Assembly (NCBI GenBank): GCA_947363565.1
Contig: CANAPP010000017.1
Location: forward strand, 1 to 56,661
Direction of reading: 5' to 3'
DNA: 56,661 nucleotides
Source: an uncultured Lachnospiraceae bacterium
GTDB taxonomy: Bacteria; Bacillota; Clostridia; Lachnospirales; Lachnospiraceae
The first letter of the stretch is position 1. Every line of letters starts with the position of its first letter. Positions 7,842 to 16,315 of the stretch are shown here, one piece after another. The notes beneath the pieces are model-generated. The model saw only the letters and a list, made by a program, of their open reading frames with translations, did not search any database and was not told where the DNA came from. The position numbers and the translations under genes are program-made.

Positions 7842-8534
7842 ATGGGCAGCAGGATTAATGTTTTGGATATAGATATAAATAATTATACAGCGAAGGAAGC
7901 CATGAAGCGGTTTGTCGATGCTATGCAGTCGGAGCCTTTAAGCGTCATCGAGATGGTGACGGCGGACAGCCTTATGCAGATGGGCGATGCCCCGGAGCTT
8001 AAGGGGGAGGTCGGCAGTTTTGACCTTGTGCTGGCAGGAGATACGACGATCCTTCAGTCGGCGGATATTACAGAGAGAAAGTGCCTTAAGGAGATTGAAG
8101 AGCGCACTTTTCTTAAGATGCTTTTAAGATATATCAACAGGAACCATAAGAGGGTATATCTGCTTGTGGAGTCCGAGGAGGAGGGGCAGGAGTTTTTGCG
8201 CTTCCTGGAGTATAACTGCCGCGGGGCACAGATCGGGGGCATGGCGAAGGTATCGGATATGGATCGTGCCGACGATATGGTCGTGAATGCGATCAACGGC
8301 GCGGATATAGACTGCGTAATCTCTGCGATGTCATCTCCGCTTCAGGAGGATTTTGTGACAAAGAACAGAAGCATACTTAACGCGCATGTCTTTCTGGGGC
8401 TTGGAAGGGAGATCCTTCCCCTTGGCAGGACCGGTATTGTACAGAGTCGTTTTGCCCAATATGTGATAAAAAAGATATTTTTGAAAGAGATGGAGAAGCG
8501 CAAAAAAGTGGAGCCCCAGTCGCTGCAGCTATGA
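7842..8534 (+). CDS. Divergent WecG/TagA/CpsF-family glycosyltransferase-like protein
   Basis: The product has 230 residues. The overall pattern of the WecG/TagA/CpsF fold can be followed: an N-terminal MVTADSLMQ strand, a Rossmann-like middle (RVYLLVESEEEGQEFLRFL), then INGADIDCVISAMSSPLQEDFV and FLGLGRE where ordinary members have D-G-a-PkQE-W and GvG. The family moves N-acetylmannosaminuronic acid or ManNAc onto lipid-linked sugars in wall polymer synthesis. Here the usual Asp-Gly after the first strand is replaced by AGDTT and several conserved residues differ, so activity is uncertain. Start ATG 7842 lies downstream of a good promoter; the longer frame from 7689 crosses that promoter. 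No wall-polymer genes are adjacent. Confidence 0.65.
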   Translation: MGSRINVLDIDINNYTAKEAMKRFVDAMQSEPLSVIEMVTADSLMQMGDAPELKGEVGSFDLVLAGDTTILQSADITERKCLKEIEERTFLKMLLRYINRNHKRVYLLVESEEEGQEFLRFLEYNCRGAQIGGMAKVSDMDRADDMVVNAINGADIDCVISAMSSPLQEDFVTKNRSILNAHVFLGLGREILPLGRTGIVQSRFAQYVIKKIFLKEMEKRKKVEPQSLQL

Positions 8535-8579
8535 TCGTTAAGAAAAAGATAAGAAATTTGTTTTGTTCACTATGTACAT

Positions 8580-8727
8580 TGCATTTTTGTCAAAAAAACC
8601 AAAAAAACTGAGGAAATCAACAAAAAAATATGATTTCCTCTTTATTTTTTTGTAAATTTATATTAATATAAAAGCTGAGAGTGTGCATTTTTGGGGAATA
8701 AAAAAATAATTTGTTGTGAAAAATGCA
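8580..8727. promoter_or_regulatory. Three copies of TGCATTTTT upstream of the CdaR-type gene
   Basis: TGCATTTTTG occurs at 8580-8589 and 8684-8693, and its reverse complement AAAAATGCA at 8719-8727. The last two form a 9-bp inverted repeat with a 26-bp gap, just upstream of the CdaR-type start at 8755. They may be binding sites for that regulator or another one. No clean promoter could be assigned in this A/T-rich stretch. Confidence 0.4.
8610..8652 (+). terminator. Terminator after the WecG-like gene
   Basis: GAGGAAATCA (8610-8619) and TGATTTCCTC (8631-8640) form a perfect 10-bp stem with an 11-base A-rich loop, followed by TTTATTTTTTTT. This is a strong intrinsic terminator. Confidence 0.88.
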
Positions 8728-8754
8728 TATTGAAATGAGTGGAGGAGATGGAAT

Positions 8755-9843
8755 ATGATATCTAATCAAATACTTCAAAATACAATTGAAGGATTGAAAG
8801 GGATTTCAAGGATTGACTTCTGCGTGATGGACACGGACGGGAAATCTCTGGCAAGCACCTTTTCCGAACAGAGCAGTTATGAGGAAGAAATCATCTCATT
8901 TGTGAATTCGCCGGCGGACAGCCAGGTTGTGCAGGGATATCAGTTTTTTAAGATCTTTGACGAGCATCAGCTTGAATATATTCTGATGGCCAACGGCGGC
9001 GGAGACGATGTATATATGGTCGGCAAGATTGCTGTTTTCCAGATACAGAGCCTCCTGGTGGCCTATAAGGAGCGGTTTGATAAAGATAATTTTATTAAAA
9101 ATCTCCTTCTGGATAACCTTCTGCTTGTCGATATTTATAACCGTGCCAAAAAATTACATATTGACACAGAAGTCAGACGTGTTATCTTTATTATTGAGAC
9201 AAAAAACGAGAAAGACAGCAGCGCTCTCGACAATGTACGCAGTCTTCTCGGCAATAAGGCCAAGGATTTTGTAACGGCTGTGGATGAAAAGAATATTATA
9301 ATTGTTAAGGAAGTCGATGCGAACGACGGCTATGCGGAGCTTTCTAAGGCGGCCCAGAATATTTACGATATCCTGAAGAATGACGGGGAGGAGGATATTC
9401 TGATCGCATACGGAACAGTCGTTAATGATATCAAAGAAGTGTCGAAGTCCTACAAGGAAGCGAAGCTTGCGCTCGATGTGGGGAAGATATTCTTCAGCGA
9501 GCGGAGCGTGATCGCATACAGCGCGCTTGGGATCGGCCGGTTGATCTACCAGCTTCCGATTCCGCTTTGCAAGATGTTTATCCGCGAGATTTTTGAGGGG
9601 AAATCTCCGGATGATTTTGATGAGGAGACATTGACGACGATCAATAAGTTTTTTGAAAATAACCTGAATGTCTCTGAGACGTCAAGACAGCTTTATATCC
9701 ACCGCAATACGTTAGTGTACCGGCTTGATAAGCTTCAGAAGAGCACCGGGCTTGATCTGCGCGTGTTTGAGGATGCCATTACTTTTAAGATCGCACTTAT
9801 GGTAGTGAAATACATGAAGTATATGGAATCATTGGAGTATTAA
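8755..9843 (+). CDS. CdaR/PucR-type helix-turn-helix regulator
   Basis: The product has 362 residues. The N-terminal third resembles a sugar-diacid (CdaR) recognition domain, the middle is a GGDEF-like alpha/beta region of the CdaR family, and the C-terminus (about residues 300-355) is the PucR/CdaR helix-turn-helix: FFENNLNVSETSRQLYIHRN, then TLVYRLDKLQKSTGLD. GGAGGAGATGGAAT precedes the ATG. It is followed after only 17 bp by ftsE, so it is probably transcribed with the division genes. CdaR proteins usually control sugar-diacid or purine catabolism; nothing of that kind is adjacent, and its real ligand is unknown. Confidence 0.83.
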   Translation: MISNQILQNTIEGLKGISRIDFCVMDTDGKSLASTFSEQSSYEEEIISFVNSPADSQVVQGYQFFKIFDEHQLEYILMANGGGDDVYMVGKIAVFQIQSLLVAYKERFDKDNFIKNLLLDNLLLVDIYNRAKKLHIDTEVRRVIFIIETKNEKDSSALDNVRSLLGNKAKDFVTAVDEKNIIIVKEVDANDGYAELSKAAQNIYDILKNDGEEDILIAYGTVVNDIKEVSKSYKEAKLALDVGKIFFSERSVIAYSALGIGRLIYQLPIPLCKMFIREIFEGKSPDDFDEETLTTINKFFENNLNVSETSRQLYIHRNTLVYRLDKLQKSTGLDLRVFEDAITFKIALMVVKYMKYMESLEY

Positions 9844-9860
9844 ATAATCAGGAGGAAATT

Positions 9861-10547
9861 ATGATTGAATTAAGAGACGTAAAGAAAGAGTACTCGAAAG
9901 GGGTTGCAGCCCTTAACGGTGTCAACTTAAAGGTTGAACAGGGCGAGTTTGTATTTATCGTTGGGGACAGCGGTTCCGGCAAATCCACGCTGATCAAGCT
10001 GATCATGAAGGAGCTTGACCCGACGTCGGGGACGATCATCGTCAACGGGCAGAACCTGAACAAGATGCGCCACCGCAGGATTCCCATGTACCGGAGGGCG
10101 ATCGGGGTTGTATTCCAGGATTTCCGTCTGCTTAAAGACCGCAATATCTATGAGAATATTGCCTTTGCTCAGAGAGTTACCGAGACTCCGGGAAGGATCA
10201 TCAAAAAGAAGGTGCCTGCGGCGCTGTCGCTTGTAGGCCTGGCGCAGAAGTATAAGTCATTCCCGAAGGAGTTATCCGGAGGAGAGCAGCAGCGGGTAGC
10301 CATCGCAAGGGCGATCGTGAACGAGCCGGCGATTCTTTTGGCGGATGAGCCTACCGGGAACCTTGACCCGACGAATTCATGGGAGATTATGAAGCTTCTG
10401 GAAGAGGCCAACGACAGAGGGACGACGGTTCTGGTCGTTACGCATAACCAGGAGATTGTAAACGAGATGAAGAAGCGCGTGATTACGATGAAAAAGGGAG
10501 TTATCGTAAGCGACGAGAAAAAAGGTGGGTATAATAATGAGAATTAG
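9861..10547 (+). CDS. ftsE: Cell division ATP-binding protein FtsE
   Basis: A 228-residue ABC ATPase with Walker A GDSGSGKST (residues 35-43), Q-loop in VVFQDFRLL, signature LSGGEQQR (138-145) and Walker B ILLADE (158-163). FtsE drives FtsX to switch on a periplasmic or extracellular murein hydrolase at the septum. TCAGGAGGAAATT is the ribosome binding site. The stop codon overlaps ftsX by 11 nt. Length and motifs are all as expected. Confidence 0.97.
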   Translation: MIELRDVKKEYSKGVAALNGVNLKVEQGEFVFIVGDSGSGKSTLIKLIMKELDPTSGTIIVNGQNLNKMRHRRIPMYRRAIGVVFQDFRLLKDRNIYENIAFAQRVTETPGRIIKKKVPAALSLVGLAQKYKSFPKELSGGEQQRVAIARAIVNEPAILLADEPTGNLDPTNSWEIMKLLEEANDRGTTVLVVTHNQEIVNEMKKRVITMKKGVIVSDEKKGGYNNEN

Positions 10548-11445
10548 TACATTTGGTTATTCGATGAAACAAGGGGTAAAGAACATCGGCAGGAATAAGA
10601 TGTTCTCTATCGCGTCCATCGCGACGATGGCCGCGTGTATCTTCCTGTTCGGCCTGTTCTACGCAATTATCGTGAACCTGAACTACATCGTGGAAGAAGC
10701 GGAGAAGAATGTGGCGATCACCGTATTTTTCAATGACGACGCCACACAGGAGCAAAAAGATGACATCGGTGAACAGCTTAAGGGAAAAGACGGTGTCCTG
10801 GATGTCAACTATATCAGTGCGGATGACGCGTGGGAGAAATTCCAGGACGATTATTTCGGGGATTCCAAGGATGCGGCAGAAGGATTTAAGAATGATAATC
10901 CGCTGGCAACCTCAGACAGTTATGAAGTCCTCATGGAGGATGTGGAAAAACAGAAGGAAGTAGTTACTTTTGCGGAGGCGCTTGAAGGAGTGCGCAAGGT
11001 GAAGAAGTCAGATGTTGTGGCGAAGACGCTCACTAGCGTGAATAAGCTGATGTATTATGTGTCCGCGGCAATCATCCTTATCCTGCTGGCAGTATCTATT
11101 TTCCTGATCAGCAATACGGTAACGATGGGTATCACGGTGCGCCGGGAAGAGATCGCGATCATGAAATACATAGGGGCGAAGGACGGGTTTGTCCGCGCGC
11201 CGTTCGTGATCGAAGGTCTGATCATCGGTATCGTGGGGGCGATCATTCCGCTGATCATGCTGTTTTTCATGTATGATAAGGCAGTGTCATATATTATGGC
11301 CAAGTTCAGCCTCCTGAATAACATCATCATGTTCCTTCCGGTAACGACAGTGTATAAGACATTACTTCCGGTAGGGATCGCCCTTGGTGTAGGTATTGGA
11401 TTTGTGGGAAGCTTCTTTACCATTCATAAACATCTGCGGGTATAA
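10537..11445 (+). CDS. ftsX: Cell division permease-like protein FtsX
   Basis: The product has 302 residues and the FtsX plan: a cytoplasmic N-terminus (GYSMKQGVKNIGRNKMFS), TM1 (about 23-45), an extracellular domain (about 50-165) that contacts the hydrolase, then three more TM segments between about 170 and 300. The MacB/FtsX core EEIAIMKYIGAKDGFVRAPF is present. Start ATG 10537 overlaps ftsE, with AAAGGTGGG inside ftsE as ribosome binding site; the GTG at 10525 lies within that motif. It forms a complex with FtsE and very probably acts on the M23 protein encoded next. Confidence 0.95.
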   Translation: MRISTFGYSMKQGVKNIGRNKMFSIASIATMAACIFLFGLFYAIIVNLNYIVEEAEKNVAITVFFNDDATQEQKDDIGEQLKGKDGVLDVNYISADDAWEKFQDDYFGDSKDAAEGFKNDNPLATSDSYEVLMEDVEKQKEVVTFAEALEGVRKVKKSDVVAKTLTSVNKLMYYVSAAIILILLAVSIFLISNTVTMGITVRREEIAIMKYIGAKDGFVRAPFVIEGLIIGIVGAIIPLIMLFFMYDKAVSYIMAKFSLLNNIIMFLPVTTVYKTLLPVGIALGVGIGFVGSFFTIHKHLRV

Positions 11446-11471
11446 TACATTTGATTTAGGGGGATATATAA

Positions 11472-12680
11472 ATGCGAGGGAAGAAATTAGGAAGTCTTCT
11501 GCTTGTAGGTATGCTTTGCTTCGGCATGGTTTTTACGTCAGAGGCTTCGAGTGCCAGTGAGGCAAAAAAGGAAGCCAGGGAAGCAAAGGAAAGGGCCGAA
11601 GAAGCAAAAGAAAAAAGCGAAGAACTCAAGGAGCAGAAGGAGCAGGCAGAGACGCAGATGCAGTCGTTAGCGGCGGAGCTTGACGCGCTTCTGGCAGAGA
11701 TAACCGAGATAGAAGAAAAGATTTTTAATAAGCAGACAGAGATCACGGCGAAAGAGGATGAACTGATCCAGGCCAGGGTTGACGAGAACGACCAGTATGA
11801 GAGCATGAAGAAACGGATCAAGTACATGTACGAGAACGGTAATGGCCAGTTCGTGGAGATTTTGTTCGAGGCCAAGGATCTCAGTGATTTTTTGAATAAA
11901 ACGGAGTATATATCGTCAATTTCTGATTATGACAGGGAGATGCTTGAGAAGTACCAGCAGATCGTGAAGGATGTGGAAGCACAGGAAGCGGCTCTCCAGA
12001 AGGAACAGGAAGAGCTTGAGGGCATGCAGGATGACCTGATCGCAAAGCAGGCAAACTTAGAAACGCTGCTGGCGACGAAGGAGCTTGAGATTGACGGATT
12101 GAAAGAGGAGATCGACTCCAACGCCGAGCGGGTGAAAAAGCTTGAGGCGGCGGCCAAGGCAGCGGCGGACGCGGCCAGAAAGAAAGCCGAGGCGGAAGCG
12201 GCAGCGAAAGAGGCGGCGGCGCGGGAAGCGGCAGCGAAGAAGAATGCGGCGGCATCAAGTGGCGGCTCCGGACAGATCGTGGTGAGCGGCAATGGGACAT
12301 TTACCCATCCGTGTCCGGGATATACACGTATTTCCAGCCAGTTTGGATACCGGACGGCACCTCTTAAGGGAGCCAGCACGAACCATAAGGGTACGGATTT
12401 TGCGGCGCCTACAGGGACGCCGATCTATGCGGCGGCAGCCGGTACGGTCACGTCGGCAAGATACAGCGGCAATGCCGGCAATATGATCGTCATCAACCAC
12501 GGCGGCGGATTGCAGACCTACTATATGCATTGCAGCAGGATATTTGTGAGCGCCGGGACGAAGGTCGCTAAGGGACAGAATATCGGAGCAGTGGGAACGA
12601 CCGGGAATTCTACGGGACCACACCTCCATTTCCAGGTGATGTCCGGCGGTGTACCGGTGAACGCGATGAATTATTTGTAG
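11472..12680 (+). CDS. M23 murein hydrolase with coiled coil (PcsB/EnvC-like)
   Basis: The product has 402 residues. A signal peptide (about 1-25, ending near EASS) is followed by a long coiled coil (about 30-250) rich in Glu, Lys and Ala, an Ala/Lys linker, and a C-terminal LytM/M23 endopeptidase. Zinc ligands are intact: H305 and D309 in NHKGTDF, and H386 in HLHF, with H384 and H353 in YYMH. It should cut peptide cross-links at the septum when FtsEX pulls on the coiled coil. It lies 26 bp after ftsX, behind TAGGGGGATATATAA. Unlike EnvC of Gram-negatives the zinc site is complete, so it is itself an enzyme. Confidence 0.92.
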   Translation: MRGKKLGSLLLVGMLCFGMVFTSEASSASEAKKEAREAKERAEEAKEKSEELKEQKEQAETQMQSLAAELDALLAEITEIEEKIFNKQTEITAKEDELIQARVDENDQYESMKKRIKYMYENGNGQFVEILFEAKDLSDFLNKTEYISSISDYDREMLEKYQQIVKDVEAQEAALQKEQEELEGMQDDLIAKQANLETLLATKELEIDGLKEEIDSNAERVKKLEAAAKAAADAARKKAEAEAAAKEAAAREAAAKKNAAASSGGSGQIVVSGNGTFTHPCPGYTRISSQFGYRTAPLKGASTNHKGTDFAAPTGTPIYAAAAGTVTSARYSGNAGNMIVINHGGGLQTYYMHCSRIFVSAGTKVAKGQNIGAVGTTGNSTGPHLHFQVMSGGVPVNAMNYL

Positions 12681-12695
12681 GAATAGGAAGTAAGC

Positions 12696-13880
12696 ATGGA
12701 TAACAGAAAAAGTTTTTTCAAGGGGGCGTTTTGCGGCGCCCTTGCGATATTGCTGGTGATCGGAGCTGTTTCCTGCGGGCTTAGGCCCAGGGGAGTGTCT
12801 GCGTCCGGGGGAAAGATTGTGACGCCGGGAGTGCAGCGAAAGCTCAGTGTCCTTAACGGGCTGATCGACCAGAGCTATCTTGGCAAGGCAGATGAAAAAA
12901 AGCTTGAGGAAGGCTTGTATGAAGGATTTGTAAGCGGCCTTGAAGATCCGTATTCCGTCTATTATGACGCGGAGGATACGAAGGCATTTTTAGAGTCGTC
13001 GGAGGGTGAATACAGCGGGATAGGCGCTGTAATGACCCAGAGCAAGGACAGCGGCATCATCACGCTGACCCATGTCTACGAGGATTCCCCAGCCATGAAG
13101 GCGGGACTTAAGGATGAGGATATCCTCTACAAAGTAGAGGGTGAGGAGGTTACCGGCGAGGATTTGAGTGAGGTAGTGTCCCGGATCAGGGGCGAGAAGG
13201 GTACAAAGGTTGAGCTTACGGTACTGCGGGGTGCAAAGAACGAGGAAGTGACGGTCACGGCGGTCAGGGATACGATCGAGACGCAGACGGTGCAGACGAG
13301 GATGCTTGCGGATAAGATCGGGTATCTGGCGGTCAGTGAGTTTGATGCGGTCACTTATGACCAGTATGTGAAGGGACTTGACGACCTTACGGGCCAGGGG
13401 ATGAAAGCGCTGGTTGTCGACCTTCGGGGGAACCCGGGCGGGAACCTGAATACCGTATGCGATATCCTTGATATTATGCTGCCGAAGGGACTGATCGTGT
13501 ATACACAGAATAAGGACGGCGAGAAGCGCAAGATGACTTCGGATGAGGAGAATAAATTCACGCTGCCCATGACGGTCTTAGTCAACGGCAACAGCGCCAG
13601 CGCGTCAGAAATCTATGCCGGCGCCATCCAGGACTACGGGCTTGGAAAGATCGTGGGCACTCAGACCTACGGGAAAGGCGTGGTGCAGCAGATTTTTGAC
13701 CTGAAGGACGGAACCTGCGTGAAGCTTACAATCGCAGAGTATTATACGCCGAAGGGCCGCAACATCAACGGAAAAGGGATAACTCCGGATGTGAAGGTGG
13801 AGTTTGAGTGGGATGAGAAGAATCCCGAGGCGGATAACCAGCTTGATGCGGCGGTGAAGGAACTTAAGAAAGAGCTGTAG
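12696..13880 (+). CDS. S41 family C-terminal processing peptidase
   Basis: The product has 394 residues: an N-terminal membrane anchor (about 8-27), a CTP N-terminal helical region, a PDZ domain (about 105-185, EYSGIGAVM to VELTVLRG) and the S41 protease with Ser302 in NSASASE and Lys327 in YGKG, exactly 25 residues apart as in known Ser/Lys CTPs. It cleaves C-termini of exported proteins and is often coupled to wall remodelling. The AVSCG sequence near residue 28 resembles a lipobox but lacks the aliphatic -3 residue. It ends the ftsEX unit; its stop codon is part of the terminator stem. Confidence 0.93.
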   Translation: MDNRKSFFKGAFCGALAILLVIGAVSCGLRPRGVSASGGKIVTPGVQRKLSVLNGLIDQSYLGKADEKKLEEGLYEGFVSGLEDPYSVYYDAEDTKAFLESSEGEYSGIGAVMTQSKDSGIITLTHVYEDSPAMKAGLKDEDILYKVEGEEVTGEDLSEVVSRIRGEKGTKVELTVLRGAKNEEVTVTAVRDTIETQTVQTRMLADKIGYLAVSEFDAVTYDQYVKGLDDLTGQGMKALVVDLRGNPGGNLNTVCDILDIMLPKGLIVYTQNKDGEKRKMTSDEENKFTLPMTVLVNGNSASASEIYAGAIQDYGLGKIVGTQTYGKGVVQQIFDLKDGTCVKLTIAEYYTPKGRNINGKGITPDVKVEFEWDEKNPEADNQLDAAVKELKKEL

Positions 13881-13908
13881 GGAATGCGAAATGTGCATTC
13901 CCTTTTTT
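13880..13908 (+). terminator. Terminator of the ftsEX operon
   Basis: GGGAATGC (13880-13887, including the last base of the TAG stop) pairs with GCATTCCC (13895-13902), with a 7-base loop and six T. The stem overlaps the stop codon of the S41 peptidase gene. Confidence 0.88.
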
Positions 13909-14012
13909 CATTCCTTATGTTAAAATGTTATTGTTCACATTATTTATTGCAGTATTCGCAAGTCCATCTGACATTTATGCATGGGATTTGTTTACAGGAA
14001 AGGAAAGCATAT

Positions 14013-15320
14013 ATGAAGATTCTGATCAAACATGGACACGTAATAGATCCGCTGACAAAAAGAGACGGCTGGTTTGATGTGCTGGTCGACGGAGGGCGGA
14101 TCCAGAAGGTGGCAGAGGGAATTATGGATGAGGCCGACAGAGTGATCGATGCTGCCGGATGCTATGTGCTGCCGGGATTTATCGACCTGCACGTACACCT
14201 TCGCGACCCGGGATTGACGCATAAGGAAACGCTTAATTCCGGCGGACGGGCTGCGGCAAGAGGCGGTGTCACTACCGTCTGCGCCATGCCTAATACGAAG
14301 CCGGTCATTGACGACGGAAAGAAGGTGGCGGACGTCCACCGGCGGGCGAAGACGGAATGCCCGGTGAATGTCATCCAGATCGGTGCGGTCACTAAGGAAC
14401 AAAAAGGCGTTGAGCTTGCGGATATCGAAGGGATGGCTAAGGCGGGCTGTCATGCCATCAGCGAAGACGGAAAGTCGGTCATGGATGCGTCCCTTTATCG
14501 GAAGGGCATGAAGCTTGCGAAGGCACAAGGGCTTTCGGTATTTGCCCACTGCGAGGATATCACGATGGTGGAAGGCGGTGTTATGAACGCGGATGAGAAT
14601 GCGAAGCGCCTGGGGCTTAAGGGTATCACCAATTCGGTGGAGGATGTGATCGCGGCGCGGGATATCCTTCTTGCGAAGGAGACTGGCGTGCGGCTGCATT
14701 TGTGCCACTGCTCTACAGCGGACAGTGTAAAGATGGTAGCGGCGGCGAAGAGAGAAGGGCTTTTGGTGACCGGGGAAGTGTGTCCCCACCATTTTATCCT
14801 GACATCGGATGATATCGGGGAGGATAACGGCAATTACAAGATGAATCCGCCTCTTCGGCGCAGGGCGGACGTTGAGGCCCTCCGGGAAGGGCTGAAAAAC
14901 GGCGTGATGGATGTCATCTCTACGGATCATGCGCCCCATGCGGCGCAGGAGAAGGATAAGTCCATGGCGCAGGCGGCGTTCGGCATCGTCGGGCTGGAGA
15001 CAAGCGCGGCGCTCACGTACACTTATCTGGTGAAGCCGGGGCTTTTAAGCATGATGGATATGGCTGAGAAGATGAGCTATAATCCGGCGAAGATATTAGG
15101 GATATCCGAAAGAGGGTCGGTGTCGGAGGGAAAGACTGCGGATGTGGTGGTCTTTGACCCGGAGCGGACATACCGGATCGATAAGCATACATTTTTCTCG
15201 AAGGGAAAGAATACGCCTTTTGACGGCTTCTTAGTGAGCGGTGAGGTGAGGTATACGCTTGTGGGTGGTGAAGTCGTGTACGAGGCTGAGTGTCCGGGCA
15301 GCGGCGAGAAGACGGTATAG
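14013..15320 (+). CDS. pyrC: Dihydroorotase
   Basis: The product has 435 residues, class I (allantoinase-like) dihydroorotase size. DLHVHLRDPG is the first metal-binding motif, GHVIDP and VLPGFIDLH frame the barrel, and STDHAPH near residue 305 is the conserved third motif. It closes carbamoyl-aspartate to dihydroorotate in pyrimidine synthesis. ATG 14013 has AGGAAAGG upstream; the longer frame from 13884 crosses the preceding terminator. It heads pyrC-pyrF-pyrK-pyrD. The 100-bp leader shows no clear promoter hexamers to me and no PyrR-type attenuator. Confidence 0.95.
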   Translation: MKILIKHGHVIDPLTKRDGWFDVLVDGGRIQKVAEGIMDEADRVIDAAGCYVLPGFIDLHVHLRDPGLTHKETLNSGGRAAARGGVTTVCAMPNTKPVIDDGKKVADVHRRAKTECPVNVIQIGAVTKEQKGVELADIEGMAKAGCHAISEDGKSVMDASLYRKGMKLAKAQGLSVFAHCEDITMVEGGVMNADENAKRLGLKGITNSVEDVIAARDILLAKETGVRLHLCHCSTADSVKMVAAAKREGLLVTGEVCPHHFILTSDDIGEDNGNYKMNPPLRRRADVEALREGLKNGVMDVISTDHAPHAAQEKDKSMAQAAFGIVGLETSAALTYTYLVKPGLLSMMDMAEKMSYNPAKILGISERGSVSEGKTADVVVFDPERTYRIDKHTFFSKGKNTPFDGFLVSGEVRYTLVGGEVVYEAECPGSGEKTV

Positions 15321-15374
15321 AGGAGCACTGCTTTCGGACAGGGAAAGATTAGTAAGAATTGGGAGGAAGAATAC

Positions 15375-16301
15375 GTGATCAACAAATTAGTTTCTAAGAT
15401 CAGACAGACAGGAGCACCAATCGTAGTTGGGCTGGACCCGATGCTTAGGTTTATCCCGGAGCATATCAGGGACGCGGCTTTCGCGGAATACGGGGAGACG
15501 CTTGAGGGGGCGGCCGAGGCGATCTGGCAGTTCAACAAGGAGATTGTGGATAAGACTTACGATCTGATCCCGGCGGTAAAGCCGCAGATTGCCATGTACG
15601 AGCAATTCGGGATCCCGGGGCTTGCGGCGTTCAAAAGGACGGTGGATTACTGTAAGGAGAAAGACCTGGTGGTCATCGGTGATATCAAGCGTGGAGATAT
15701 CGGTTCTACTTCTGCGGCTTACGCTGCGGGGCATATCGGCAGGGTGCAGGTTGGGGACAAGTCCTATCTGCCTTTTAACGAGGATTTTGTGACGGTGAAT
15801 CCTTACCTTGGCTCAGACGGGGTGGATCCGTTTATTAAGGTATGTCAGGAGGAGAAGAAGGGGCTGTTTATCCTGGTGAAGACATCCAACCCGTCAAGCG
15901 GGGAGTTCCAGGACAGGCTCATTGACGGCCGTCCGCTGTATGAACTGGTGGGCGAGAAGGTGGCTGAGTGGGGAGCTTCCTGCATGGGCGAAGGTTACAG
16001 CAACATCGGAGCGGTCGTGGGAGCAACCTATCCGGCCATGGGGAAGGTATTGAGAAAAATAATGCCCAAAGCCTTCATCCTGGTTCCAGGTTACGGTGCC
16101 CAGGGTGGAAAAGGCGCGGATCTGGTCCATTTCTTCAATGAGGACGGGCTTGGCGCTATCGTGAATTCTTCGCGGGGCATCATCGCGGCGTACAAGCAGG
16201 AGAAATATGGGCGTTTCGGGGAGAAGAATTTCGGCGAGGCATCGAGGGCGGCGGTAGAGGATATGATCGCGGATATCAAAGGCGCCCTGGAAAATCGGTA
16301 G
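15375..16301 (+). CDS. pyrF: Orotidine 5'-phosphate decarboxylase (type 2)
   Basis: The product has 308 residues, the longer subfamily. PIVVGLDPML starts the barrel, VIGDIKRGDIGSTS holds the catalytic Lys-Asp network, and a VPGYGAQGG segment binds phosphate. It decarboxylates OMP to UMP, the last step of de novo pyrimidine synthesis. The start is GTG 15375, nine bases after GGGAGGAAG; there is no suitable ATG nearby. It lies 54 bp after pyrC and 14 bp before pyrK. Confidence 0.95.
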   Translation: MINKLVSKIRQTGAPIVVGLDPMLRFIPEHIRDAAFAEYGETLEGAAEAIWQFNKEIVDKTYDLIPAVKPQIAMYEQFGIPGLAAFKRTVDYCKEKDLVVIGDIKRGDIGSTSAAYAAGHIGRVQVGDKSYLPFNEDFVTVNPYLGSDGVDPFIKVCQEEKKGLFILVKTSNPSSGEFQDRLIDGRPLYELVGEKVAEWGASCMGEGYSNIGAVVGATYPAMGKVLRKIMPKAFILVPGYGAQGGKGADLVHFFNEDGLGAIVNSSRGIIAAYKQEKYGRFGEKNFGEASRAAVEDMIADIKGALENR

Positions 16302-16315
16302 AACAGGAGAAGACT

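Noticed and set aside
12756-12776. Lipobox-like AVSCG in the S41 peptidase
   Set aside because: The -3 position is Ala instead of Leu/Val/Ile; a membrane anchor fits better.
13992-14939. 315-codon minus-strand ORF
   Set aside because: Lies wholly antisense to pyrC, whose motifs are intact.
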